From: Dethiobacter alkaliphilus
GTDB lineage: Bacteria > Bacillota > Dethiobacteria > DTU022 > UBA8154
Direction: 5' to 3'
Length of the DNA: 64,000 nt
Assembly: GCA_016841605.1 (NCBI GenBank)
Contig: JAENYV010000001.1
Coordinates: forward strand, 493,056 to 557,055
Shown here: positions 53,545 to 61,639 of the stretch, one piece after another
Layout of the letters: every line of letters begins with the position of its first letter
How positions within the stretch are numbered: position 1 is the first letter of the stretch
Program-made: the position numbers and the translations under genes
The notes under the pieces: model-generated
The model's input: only the letters and a program-made list of their open reading frames with translations
Told to the model about the DNA's origin: nothing
The model's database searches: none

Positions 53545-54169
53545 TGTTTTACAAAGTTGGCAACCTTAAGACCAACACCGAACTGTTGCGTGAATATAAA
53601 GAAGATAAAAAAGGCATCCTGGAGTAAGAGCCAAGACCAAAGAAGGCAAACGCAGATTAAATCCGGAGACACTTATGAAAAACTTAAGAAATGCATCACC
53701 ATTAACATAGTCGACTTTAACTGTACGCCGCTGAAAAGAGCATACACTAACCGATATGATAGAAGTACACTTCATGGAACTGCCTAAACTGTTTGACAAA
53801 GAGGTTCCCTCCGAACAAGATGACCCGGTTATGCAGTGGATGATCTTTATCGACGGGCAATCGAAAGGAGTGTTGGAAGTGCTGTCCCAAAAAAACAAAG
53901 ATATAAAAAATGCTTATGATCTGTTGCAGATTATCAGCCAGGATGAAAAAGCAAGAATGATTTATGAAGCAAGACAGAAAGAGATACATGATCAACTTAC
54001 CCGCATTAAATCAGCAAAAAAAGAAGGCAGAATTGAAGGTAGAAAAGAAGGCAGAGTTGAAGGTATGGCTGAAGTCGCCCAAAAGTTATTGAAGATGAAT
54101 ATGAGTATAGAAAAAATAGTAGAAATTACAGGTCTTACTCCTTCTGAAATAGTTAAAATGAAAAAATAA
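53545..54169 (+). pseudogene. Remnant of an Rpn-family PD-(D/E)XK nuclease (transposase-like)
   Basis: Pieces in different frames correspond in order to an Rpn protein: NTELLREYKEDKKGIL, then QIKSGDTYEKLKKCITINIVDF, then from 53756 DMIEVHFMELPKLF to EGRKEGRVEGMAEVAQKLL. The last part (53756-54169) is intact and ends LTPSEIVKMKK. Two internal deletions and at least one frameshift have removed the nuclease core. Rpn proteins promote recombination in enteric bacteria. Confidence 0.8.
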
Positions 54170-54203
54170 AGCCATCGAATTTAGATTGAAATTTGCTGAA
54201 AGA

Positions 54204-54366
54204 ATTGAGATAATATCTGTCTTATTTTGAAAAAAATGTGATGGGAGCACTTGACAAATAGATCCGAATTTAGTATTCTGTTCATAAGATGAACTGAAAA
54301 TCTGGGAAAATTCTTGGTGCTGATGTGCGTTTAAGCTTTCCGGGAGTTGTTAATTTCGTATGTCAA
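54204..54366 (+). repeat. 163-bp promoter-bearing repeat element, copy C
   Basis: TTGACA 54251-54256, 17-bp unlike spacer, TATTCT 54274-54279; hairpin GTTCA-TAAGA-TGAAC with changed loop but kept stem; tail GTGCGTTTAAGCTTTCC. It starts on a degraded winged-helix end and leads to the antitoxin/VapBC genes. Confidence 0.85.
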
Positions 54367-54485
54367 TAGAAATCCTTAACGATGATAAACTAATGTCGGC
54401 AATTGAGAAAGGAATACAGGAAGAAAATAAAGGTGAATTAGTGTCTCTAAAGGATAATATTGATGAGGTGAATTTAAATGGTTAA
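54366..54485 (+). pseudogene. C-terminal half of the 78-aa antitoxin gene
   Basis: Codons for EILNDDKLMSAIEKGIQEE and ending DEVNLNG match the C-terminal half of the intact gene at 56297; the N-terminal half is replaced by repeat copy C. Its end overlaps the VapB start. Confidence 0.8.
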
Positions 54486-54711
54486 CATACCGAATTTTAA
54501 AGAAAAAATAATAAATGAACTGGATGGCTTAAATTGGGAACAACAAAAAAAAATGCTGGATTACGTATTATCAATAAAATTATCGCAGATAAAAGGTACA
54601 AAAGGCAATGAATTACTGATGTTTTCCGGAGCCATTAACAAAGAGGATCTGGGAGCTATGATAAGTGCTATTGCTGAAGGATGCGAAAAAGTTGATGATA
54701 ACGGCTGGTAG
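54478..54711 (+). CDS. vapB: VapB-type antitoxin
   Basis: 77 aa. Ends with EDLGAMISAIAEGCEKVDDNGW, a tail found in antitoxins paired with PIN toxins, preceded by a short helical DNA-binding-like part. It overlaps by 17 bp the start of the PIN gene. GATGAGGTG provides the ribosome site. Confidence 0.85.
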   Translation: MVNIPNFKEKIINELDGLNWEQQKKMLDYVLSIKLSQIKGTKGNELLMFSGAINKEDLGAMISAIAEGCEKVDDNGW

Positions 54712-55090
54712 GTTCTTGTTAGATACAAACATTGTTATACGCTTATTCGGAGGAGACCCAATTGTTATAGATTGGATAAAAAAAGAACCTGAAATTTTTG
54801 TCCCTTGCATTGTATTGGGTGAACTATTTTATGGGGCGCAAAAATCAGTAAATATGGATGCCAATATCGTAAAAATAATGGATTTCTCTTCACGGGTTAA
54901 AGTTCTTCCTTGTGATACAGAAACAGCTCAGCATTATGGAAGTATTAAAAATATACTGCGGAAAAAAGGTAAACCTATTCCCGAAAACGACATCTGGATA
55001 GGTAGTATGGCTATACAATATAATTTATCTCTCGTTACAGGTGATAATCATTTTAAAGAGATTGAGGGAATTAAAATAATTGATATTTAA
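54695..55090 (+). CDS. vapC: VapC-type PIN-domain toxin RNase
   Basis: 131 aa from ATG 54695. PIN acidic residues are seen in FLLDTNIVIRLF (Asp), VLGELFYGA (Glu), ENDIWIGSMAIQYN (Asp) and LVTGDNHFKEI (Asp). Expected to cleave tRNA or rRNA when not bound by VapB. A longer frame to 54665 is less likely because 54695 aligns with family starts. Confidence 0.9.
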   Translation: MITAGRFLLDTNIVIRLFGGDPIVIDWIKKEPEIFVPCIVLGELFYGAQKSVNMDANIVKIMDFSSRVKVLPCDTETAQHYGSIKNILRKKGKPIPENDIWIGSMAIQYNLSLVTGDNHFKEIEGIKIIDI

Positions 55091-55229
55091 AAAGCAAAAT
55101 ATTATGTAATTACAGTAAGGTATACATGCATTGAGGCACGCTTATTTTTTAATACCTTTTAGCTAGTGACGTATTTAAATAGATATTAGAATTGGCTTTT
55201 CTTCAACTAAAACGAAAAGAGTATAATTA

Positions 55230-55748
55230 ATGGAAAGAGAACATCTGATTCTTAACTATCTCCAAAACGAAGAGCAAACCACCCAGCGGCAAATAGCCGG
55301 TGTAACAGGCCTTTCTCTTGGTTCCGTCAACCTTCTCCTTTCAAGAATGATCAAAAAAGGCCTCATCAAAATAGAGCGCTTGAACGCCCGGACCATCCGC
55401 TATATCCTTACCCCCCATGGCCTGGCGGAAAAAAGCAAGCTCACTTTTCGCTATATCAAACATTCCTATGCCCAGATTACCCACTTGGCCGCTGCCGTAG
55501 AAAACCTGCTGGAAAAAATTAAGGTTGGGAAAGAAGAAGTTATCTACCTCTACGGTCCCCAAAACGAAGTTTTTGAGGTGCTGAACCTGGCACTTAGCAA
55601 AGGAAAGGTCAACTATCTATATATTACAGACGACAGCCGGCTCCCGGAGACGTCACCGCGAACCGTCATCATCGTCTGGGACCTCTCCGATGAAGAAAAA
55701 CTTGCTCCTTCATATAGAGCTATAAACTTATTGAAAGAGTTGAGATAA
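55230..55748 (+). CDS. Winged-helix regulator, intact copy 2
   Basis: 172 aa, colinear with copies 1 and 3 but diverged (for example VTGLSLGSVNLLLSRM, TPHGLAEKSKLTFRYIKH). The winged HTH and the C-terminal YLYGPQNEVFEVLNLAL part are intact. Only this intact copy is directly followed by the promoter element, copy D overlapping its last 10 bp. Confidence 0.8.
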   Translation: MEREHLILNYLQNEEQTTQRQIAGVTGLSLGSVNLLLSRMIKKGLIKIERLNARTIRYILTPHGLAEKSKLTFRYIKHSYAQITHLAAAVENLLEKIKVGKEEVIYLYGPQNEVFEVLNLALSKGKVNYLYITDDSRLPETSPRTVIIVWDLSDEEKLAPSYRAINLLKELR

Positions 55749-55901
55749 TATCTGTCTTAATTTGAAAAAAATGTGATGGGAGCACTTGACAAAAAATTTG
55801 AGGTATAGTATTCTGTTCATGTGTTGAACTAATAATGATTAAAATATTAGCTGCTGATGTGCGTTTAAGCTTTCCGGGAGTTGATAATTTCGTATGTACA
55901 T
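55739..55901 (+). repeat. 163-bp promoter-bearing repeat element, copy D
   Basis: TTGACA 55786-55791, 17 bp, TATTCT 55809-55814; then hairpin, and tail ending ATGTACAT. It leads straight into the truncated MNT gene. This copy shows that the element begins at the tail of a winged-helix gene. Confidence 0.88.
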
Positions 55902-55903
55902 GA

Positions 55904-56083
55904 GGGGCAACAAGTGATCTTGATATTTTAGTGGAATTTGAAAAACCGGTAAGCCTTCTCCACTTAGTTTCATTTGAAAACTATCTCACAGATACTCTTA
56001 ATGTAAAAGTTGACTTGGTTCCTAAAAAGAATCTGCGAAAAGAATTTAAAGACTCGATTTTAAAAGAGGCTATCCTTATATGA
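55904..56083 (+). pseudogene. 5'-truncated MNT nucleotidyltransferase
   Basis: Codons GATSDLDILVEFEKPVSLL to KVDLVPKKNLRKEF..ILKEAILI match the C-terminal two thirds of an MNT protein; the G-S motif half is lost where repeat copy D ends. Stop TGA overlaps the next gene's ATG. Confidence 0.85.
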
Positions 56084-56217
56084 GTAGAAGTACTAAACTT
56101 TTCATAAAGGATATTCTCGAATATATGAATAGAGCCGAAAAATATACAGCTGGATATGATTTAGAAAATTTTATGAGTGATAGCTTAGTCTGTGATGCTG
56201 TGCTCCGGTGGATGTAA
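56080..56217 (+). pseudogene. 3'-truncated HEPN (DUF86-like) gene
   Basis: 45 aa, KLFIKDILEYMNRAEKYTAGYDLENFMSDSL is the N-terminal part of a DUF86/HepT-type HEPN protein, cut before the catalytic R-x4-H. Together with the preceding MNT remnant it is a dead HEPN-MNT module. Confidence 0.8.
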
Positions 56218-56296
56218 TTGAGTTAGATAGGGGATAATGTAGCGGATAATAGGTTTATTATAATCTGATATGGAGTAAGCAAGGAGGTAAATTATT

Positions 56297-56533
56297 TTGG
56301 CAAGCTCCAGAGAAAAGGCGCATAGAATAATAGACTGTCTTTCGGATAATAAAATAAATGTTATTCTTGAATATCTTGAATTTATTAAAATAAAAGAGGA
56401 AATAAAGGAAACAATTGAAATCCTTAATGATGATAAACTAATGTCGGCTATTGAGAAAGGAATACAGGAAGAAAATGAAGGTGAATTAGTATCTCTAAAG
56501 GAAATTTTTGAAGAGGTGAATTTAAATGGTTAA
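56297..56533 (+). CDS. Antitoxin-like protein, 78 aa (intact copy)
   Basis: Helical protein beginning with TTG (SSREKAHRIIDCLSDNKINVILEYLEFIK) and ending EVNLNG. It is full-length, while the copy at 54366 is truncated. AAGGAGG lies 10 bp before the start. Its last bases overlap a decayed VapB gene; no toxin follows. Family not certain, but the position suggests a Phd/DUF2281-type antitoxin. Confidence 0.7.
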   Translation: MASSREKAHRIIDCLSDNKINVILEYLEFIKIKEEIKETIEILNDDKLMSAIEKGIQEENEGELVSLKEIFEEVNLNG

Positions 56534-56700
56534 CATACCTAACTTTAAAGAAAAGATTATAAAATGAACTTGATAGCTTAAATTGGGAACAACAAAAAAA
56601 ATGCTGAATTACTTATTATCAATAAAATTATCGCAGATGAAAGGCACAAAAGGCAAAGAATTAACTGATGTTTTCCGGAACCATTAATAAAGAGGAGTAG
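56526..56700 (+). pseudogene. Decayed VapB copy
   Basis: MVNIPNFKEKIIK then a stop, with the remaining codons (LNWEQQKK, MFSGTINKE) in shifted frames: clearly related to the vapB at 54478. No vapC follows. Confidence 0.8.
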
Positions 56701-56735
56701 TTTACTGCTCAAAATCAGAATGGAGAGTGGGCTTG

Positions 56736-56993
56736 ATGCTCTGGGAAGAAATCAGGGAAAAATACGTTTCCTGCTGGTTACTCATTGAAGCCCTGGATGC
56801 TCGAACAGAATGTAACAAAAGAATCCTGAAACAGATAGCAGTAATTGACACTTTTGAAGAAAGTAATGAAGCGTTGCGTGCTTATCTTCAGTTGCATAAA
56901 ACTTCCCCCGAAAGGGAGTTGTACATAGTCCATACATCTCGCCACACGCTTGATATCGAAGAACAAAGATGGGTTGGAATACGAACAAGATGA
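56736..56993 (+). CDS. 85-aa partner of retropepsin-like protease, copy 2
   Basis: 85 aa from ATG 56736 (an in-frame GTG at 56727 is possible). Begins MLWEEIREKYVSCWLLIEALDA; alignment to copy 1 shows the same spacing and the ending after HTSR. GGAGAG lies upstream. Its TGA overlaps the ATG of the split protease gene by 4 bp. Confidence 0.75.
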   Translation: MLWEEIREKYVSCWLLIEALDARTECNKRILKQIAVIDTFEESNEALRAYLQLHKTSPERELYIVHTSRHTLDIEEQRWVGIRTR

Positions 56994-59328
56994 AAATTAG
57001 AATAGAAAATGGGTTGCCACTTGTCGAGGCAGTGTTGGTACATAACAACAATAGGCTCTTACTAGAAAATGTATTGGTAGATACGGGATCAGCATCTACA
57101 CTAATTTCTGCAGAGGATGCCATTAACTTAAATCTAAAACCGGAACCATGGGATACAATTAGAAGCATGGTGCGAGCTGTGAACACAGCGAGCAAAGAGC
57201 CCGCGAGTGTTCCACTTGACGCTGCTAATAGCTAGCGTCATTTGTAAGCTTATGAAATATAGCAGGAAAATCCTGTACGGTAAAGTCTAACCAACAGCCG
57301 TTACCGAGTCCTTGGAGCCGAAGCGGCAACGCCAAGCTTAAGCGTAGGACAGGGAGCCAACCGAGCCGAAAGCGTCAGCTGAAGTGATTGAGCCACGAAA
57401 TAATTGTAGAGTTAAAGAGGCCGATGCCGTCATGTTGGTAGCAGGCAGTACTGTGCAAACGTTTTGGTGAGTGAAGCACAGCTCTTTCGGGGTCTGAGAA
57501 CTTGGCGAGGGTGGATGAGAAATATTTCATGAGAACAGCTGAGGTCCTGTATGCTCTGGGCAGTCCCCAGTATGACAACGAACCTGGACAACAGGGGAGG
57601 ACATCAAACGGCATACAGGAAGTCCGATCAGTCCATAGTACCGTAGAAACCTGTGAAAGCAGGCAGAGGGAAGGGGCTGACATATCATAGCCCTAGGCAA
57701 TGAAGGTTGACTCAGACAGGAGCTGAAGCAAGTTGATAGCTGCATTGCATAGGATAAAAGAATGTGTAGAGAGGGCTGGAGGGGCAAAGGCTCAAAATCT
57801 GGCAAGTGCCATCAACGGAAAGACGCTATCGTCCGCCCATAAACTTATGGAAGGAAGGAAAGCGGTCGGGACTGATGGAATTAGCAAAGAGGAGTATGGA
57901 GCCGAACTCGACAAAAATCTAAGCAATCTGGTTTCCAGGATGAAAAGGGAAGCCTACAAACCGAAGCCCTCAAGAAGAGTGTACATAGACAAACCAGGCA
58001 GCAACGAGAAGCGGCCGCTGGGGATATCATCCTACGAGGATAAGCTTGTAGAGAAAGTTGTTGCAGAGCTACTTGAAATTGTCTATGAGCCGAAGTTTTG
58101 TAATGTCTCGTTTGGGTTTAGGCCGAAGCGGAACTGCCACCAAGCAATCAGAGAAGTGATAGAAGATATCCAATACCGTAAGACTAATTATGTGGTAGAA
58201 GCCGATATCAAATCGTTCTTTGATACGCTGGACCATGACTGGTTGGTGAAATTTCTGGAGCATGACATTGCGGACAGAAAATTTATCGGGATCATCAAAA
58301 GATTTCTAAAGGCCGGAATCATGGAGAACGGAAAGACAATACTGAAAGAAGAAGGCAGTCCGCAGGGAAATGGAGCATCACCGATTTTAGCAAATATATA
58401 TCTGCACTATGTCCTCGACGTATGGTTTGAGAAATCCTTCAAAAAAGGGTGTAAAGGCCAAGCATACCTTATCAGGTATTGTGACGACTTTGTCTGTTGT
58501 TTTCAATATAGGGAAGATGCAGAGAGGTTTTATTCGGAACTGATTACCAGATTTGAAAAGTATAACCTTGAACTGGCCCCAGAAAAGACGAAGGTATTGG
58601 AATTTGGACGGTTTACAAAAGAGAACCGGAAAAGAAGGGGACTGGGTAAACCGAGACGTTCAATTTTCTAGGCTTTACACTATTCTGTAGTGAAGATAGC
58701 AGAAAAGGCTTCTTTCGCGTCAAGGTAAAGACCGATAGGAAGAAAATGATAAGTAAGCTCAAGAAACTGAATGAATGGCTTAAATCCCATAGGCACCTTG
58801 CGATAAAAGACATTATCAGAAGGGTCAACCAATCGCTTACAGGACACTACCACTACTATGGGGTCACTGATAACAGAAGAAGTCTGGAACGTTTTCGACA
58901 TATGGTGGTAGCACTCCTTTACAAATGGTTGAACCGCAGAAGTCAAAGGAAGAGCTACAACTGGGAAAGCTACAGCAATGGACTTCTTATCATATTACCT
59001 ATCGTGCAACCTAAGACATATGTCAGCCTATTCTACAGATGATTGAATTATGATATGGGGAGCCGTATGCCTTAATAGGGCACGTACGGTTCTGATGAGG
59101 GTTGCGATTGGTGACAGCCGCAATCTACTCAAGAGGGGTATTGGTGGAAGTGAATATGTGTATGAAAAGCAGGTTGATAGTATAAAACTTGGTCATTTAG
59201 TCGTTACCAAGTTTAGAATTCAAATTGGTGCTATGAATTATGGTTTTAAAATAAGGGCGATCATAGGCACTGATTTTTTTTTAGACTCGCAAGCTATCAT
59301 TGATATGAAAGAAATGCGAATTTATTAA
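56990..59328 (+). CDS. Retropepsin-like aspartic protease, copy 2, interrupted by a group II intron
   Basis: Exon 1 is 56990-57169, exon 2 about 59134-59328. Exon 1 carries LVDTGSASTLISAEDA (active-site Asp-Thr-Gly); exon 2 carries RGIGGSEYVYEKQVDSIKLG and AIIGTDFFLDSQAIIDMKE. Joined at a codon boundary they give an unbroken 124-aa protein colinear with the 127-aa copy 1, including the IGG segment across the junction. Without splicing the protein stops inside the intron. The 85-aa partner is directly upstream. Confidence 0.85.
57170..59133 (+). mobile_element. Group II intron inserted in the retropepsin gene
   Basis: The 5' end GTGCGAGCTGTGAACACAGC at 57170 matches the bacterial GUGYG start. 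A domain V hairpin (GAGCCGTATGC to GCACGTACGGTTC, 59060-59092) and a domain VI stem-bulge (GGTTGCG..CGCAA, ending CTACTC near 59130) follow the reverse-transcriptase gene. The exact 3' end is uncertain within a few bases; a codon-phase end at 59133 restores the host frame. Intron orientation equals that of the host gene, so splicing would repair it. The non-coding 57236-57732 is intron domain I to IV RNA. Confidence 0.88.
57733..59042 (+). pseudogene. ltrA: Group II intron reverse transcriptase/maturase with frameshift
   Basis: RT domain residues 1-300 are complete up to 58650: GTDGISKEEYG, RPLGISSYEDKLVEKVV, FGFRPKRNCHQAI, EADIKSFFDTLDHDWL, EGSPQGNGASPILANIYL and the catalytic YCDDF (in place of YADD). 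The first frame then ends at 58669-58671. The sequence continues in another frame through ETFNFLGF to the maturase domain (SLTGHYHYYGVTDN) and ends at 59042. A one-base loss near 58650 explains it (KPETFNFLG split). Either the intron is immobile or the shift is programmed or a sequencing error. Confidence 0.85.
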
Positions 59329-59428
59329 GGTTTACAAATAGGGAATTATTATCCAAACATTTATTCGGTTTACTTTAGAGTCCTTAAGCTTTTTAACTCA
59401 TTAAACTAACAACGAAAAGGGCTAATTT

Positions 59429-59947
59429 ATGGAAAGAGAACATTTGATTCTAAACTATATCCAAAACGAAGAACAGACAACACAAAGACAAATAGCCGGC
59501 GAAACAGGCCTTTCCCTGGGTTCCGTCAACCTTCTCCTTAAAAGAATGATCAAAAAAGGCCTGATCAAAATAGAACGCTTAAATGCCCGGACCATTCGTT
59601 ATATCCTTACGCCTTATGGTCTGGCGGAAAAAAGCAAACTCACTTACCGCTATATTAAGCATTCCTATGCCCAGATTACCCGTCTGGCCTCTGCCGTAGA
59701 AAAATTGCTGGAAAAAATCCAGGTTGGGAAAGGCGAAGTTATCTACCTCTACGGTCCCCAAAACGAAGTTTTTGAGGTGCTGAACCTGGTACTTAGCAAA
59801 GGAAAGATCAACCATGTATATATTACAGACGACATACGTCCCCCGGAGCCGTCACCTCAAATCGTCATAATCGTCTGGGACCTCCCTGATGAAGAAAAAT
59901 TTGCTCCTACATATCGAGTTGTAAACTTATTGAAAGAGTTGAGATAA
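59429..59947 (+). CDS. Winged-helix regulator, intact copy 3
   Basis: 172 aa. Nucleotides 1 to about 400 are identical to copy 1, including 15 bases before the ATG (GAAAAGGGCTAATTT). The last 120 bp differ at six places, giving four amino-acid changes (Arg to Ile, Leu to Pro, Ala to Val, Ser to Pro). Likely a recent duplicate or converted copy. It is the copy nearest to the EPS genes. Confidence 0.82.
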   Translation: MEREHLILNYIQNEEQTTQRQIAGETGLSLGSVNLLLKRMIKKGLIKIERLNARTIRYILTPYGLAEKSKLTYRYIKHSYAQITRLASAVEKLLEKIQVGKGEVIYLYGPQNEVFEVLNLVLSKGKINHVYITDDIRPPEPSPQIVIIVWDLPDEEKFAPTYRVVNLLKELR

Positions 59948-59961
59948 CTATAAGCTAATAA

Positions 59962-60431
59962 GTGCTCAAATATCAGATAGGCATTGATATGAGAAAAGAA
60001 CTTGCAGAAGTTGAAATTGATGAAACATTGCCGCGCATAAAAGTGCCACCGGCAGACTTAGAAAAGCATTTACGTAATCATGATTTAGACCCAAACATAT
60101 CTACCGAACCGCTTCAATTATTTAGTGATGGTCATTTCAATGAAGCTGTAAGAAAAGCAAGTGAAAGGTTAGAAGACTTTGTTCAAGAAACATCAAACCT
60201 TGGTTTATCTGTATGGATTTAATGGCTAATGCTTTTAAAGATGGTACGTATATTGATGTTTCAAGCATTCAACCAGAAAACCATCAAGCATTTATTGAGG
60301 GGTTTAAGTATTTAACTATGGGAGCAATGGCATCAATTAAAAACATTTTTAGTCATGGTGATGAAGAACGACATAATCCAGAGGAATGCTTTGAAATGCT
60401 TTTGTTTATAAACGGCTTTTCAGAAACATAA
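59962..60431 (+). pseudogene. TIGR02391-family (Ymh-like) gene with frameshift
   Basis: The first frame (59962-60222) encodes DPNISTEPLQLFSDGHFNEAVRKASERLEDFVQE and then ends; the second (60213-60431) encodes MDLMANAFKDG and FKYLTMGAMASIKNIFSHGDE, the second half of the same family. At about 60208 the sequence needs one extra base to read LSGMDLMA in one frame. TIGR02391 proteins are of unknown function and occur in defence-rich areas. Confidence 0.8.
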
Positions 60432-60520
60432 AAACCATTGAGCAACAAAAATAACGACTAACAATTTAAGTAATAAACCACTAAACAAGTGTTTCAAATA
60501 AATAAAAGGAATGACAAGAT

Positions 60521-61639
60521 ATGGCTAATAGCGAAAAAATCTACCTTTCATCACCTCATATGAGCGATGAAGGGTATGAACTAAATTATATAAAAGAAGC
60601 TTTTGATACAAACTGGATTGCACCCCTGGGGCCAAACGTTAATGAATTTGAAAAAGAACTGGCTACTAAGGTTGGTATCAAATCCGCTGCCGCATTATCA
60701 TCAGGGACAGCTGCTATTCATATGGCACTTAAGGCTGCTGGTGTTGGTAAGGGAGATATAGTTTTTTGCCAGAGTTTTACTTTCTCTGCTACAGCTAATC
60801 CAATTATTTATCAGAATGCAACACCTGTATTTATAGATAGTGATTATGAAACCTGGAATATGGATCCCAATGCATTAGAAGAAGCTTTTAAAAAATATAG
60901 CGATAGAGTTAAGGCAGTTCTATTTGTTCATTTATATGGCTTATCGGCTGATATAGACAAGATTATGGAAATCTGCAACAAGCATAATGTTGTTGTTATT
61001 GAAGATGCTGCCGAATCCTTAGGAACCTTATATAAAGGCAAATATACCGGTACTTTTGGTGAGTATGGAATCTTTTCCTTTAACGGCAACAAGATTATTA
61101 CCACTTCTGGCGGTGGGATGCTTGTATCTAATAATGAAGAGAAAATTAAGAAAGTTAGATTCTGGGCCACTCAAGCCAGGGACCAAGCAAGGCACTATCA
61201 ACATAGCGAATTAGGCTTCAATTACCGGATGAGTAATGTTGTTGCCGGAATAGGCAGAGGACAGCTCAAGGTGTTGGATCAGAGAGCGGCTAAGAAGAAG
61301 TATATATTTGAGTTCTATAAAAGAGAGTTGGGATTATTAGAGGGTGTCAAGTTCATGCCTATCAATGAGTGGAATGAACCTAATTGCTGGCTAAGTTGTA
61401 TAACTTTAAATGGACAAGTTAAGCCGATAGATATTATGGAAGCTTTGGAAAAAGAAAATATCGAAACCAGACCCATCTGGAAGCCCATGCATATGCAGCC
61501 GTTCTTTGAAAAGTATGATTATATAGGTGGAGATGTAGGTGAAAAGCTCTTTGAGAATGGCGTTTGCCTGCCGAGTGATACCAAGATGAGCGATGGGAAT
61601 TTGAAGAGAATATGTGAAGTTATAAAGAATTTATGGTGA
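60521..61639 (+). CDS. DegT/DnrJ/EryC1/StrS family PLP aminotransferase
   Basis: 372 aa. Fold-type I sugar aminotransferase: SSGTAAIHMALKAAGV (near 65), VIEDAAESLGT (near 160), FSFNGNKIITTSGGGML with the PLP-binding Lys in GNKII (near 190), and FNYRMSNVVAGIGRGQL. It transfers an amino group to a UDP- or dTDP-4-keto-sugar for EPS or glycan synthesis. First gene of the EPS cluster; overlaps the next by 7 bp. Confidence 0.93.
   Translation: MANSEKIYLSSPHMSDEGYELNYIKEAFDTNWIAPLGPNVNEFEKELATKVGIKSAAALSSGTAAIHMALKAAGVGKGDIVFCQSFTFSATANPIIYQNATPVFIDSDYETWNMDPNALEEAFKKYSDRVKAVLFVHLYGLSADIDKIMEICNKHNVVVIEDAAESLGTLYKGKYTGTFGEYGIFSFNGNKIITTSGGGMLVSNNEEKIKKVRFWATQARDQARHYQHSELGFNYRMSNVVAGIGRGQLKVLDQRAAKKKYIFEFYKRELGLLEGVKFMPINEWNEPNCWLSCITLNGQVKPIDIMEALEKENIETRPIWKPMHMQPFFEKYDYIGGDVGEKLFENGVCLPSDTKMSDGNLKRICEVIKNLW

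Noticed and set aside
51117-55901. CRISPR array
   Set aside because: Repeats are 163 bp, only four, separated by 0.7 to 2 kb of genes, with no cas genes.
57375-57805. Small genes within the intron's first part
   Set aside because: This is structured intron RNA; the frames have no ribosome sites.
46665-60500. Prophage
   Set aside because: Apart from the recombinases there are no capsid, terminase, tail or lysis genes.
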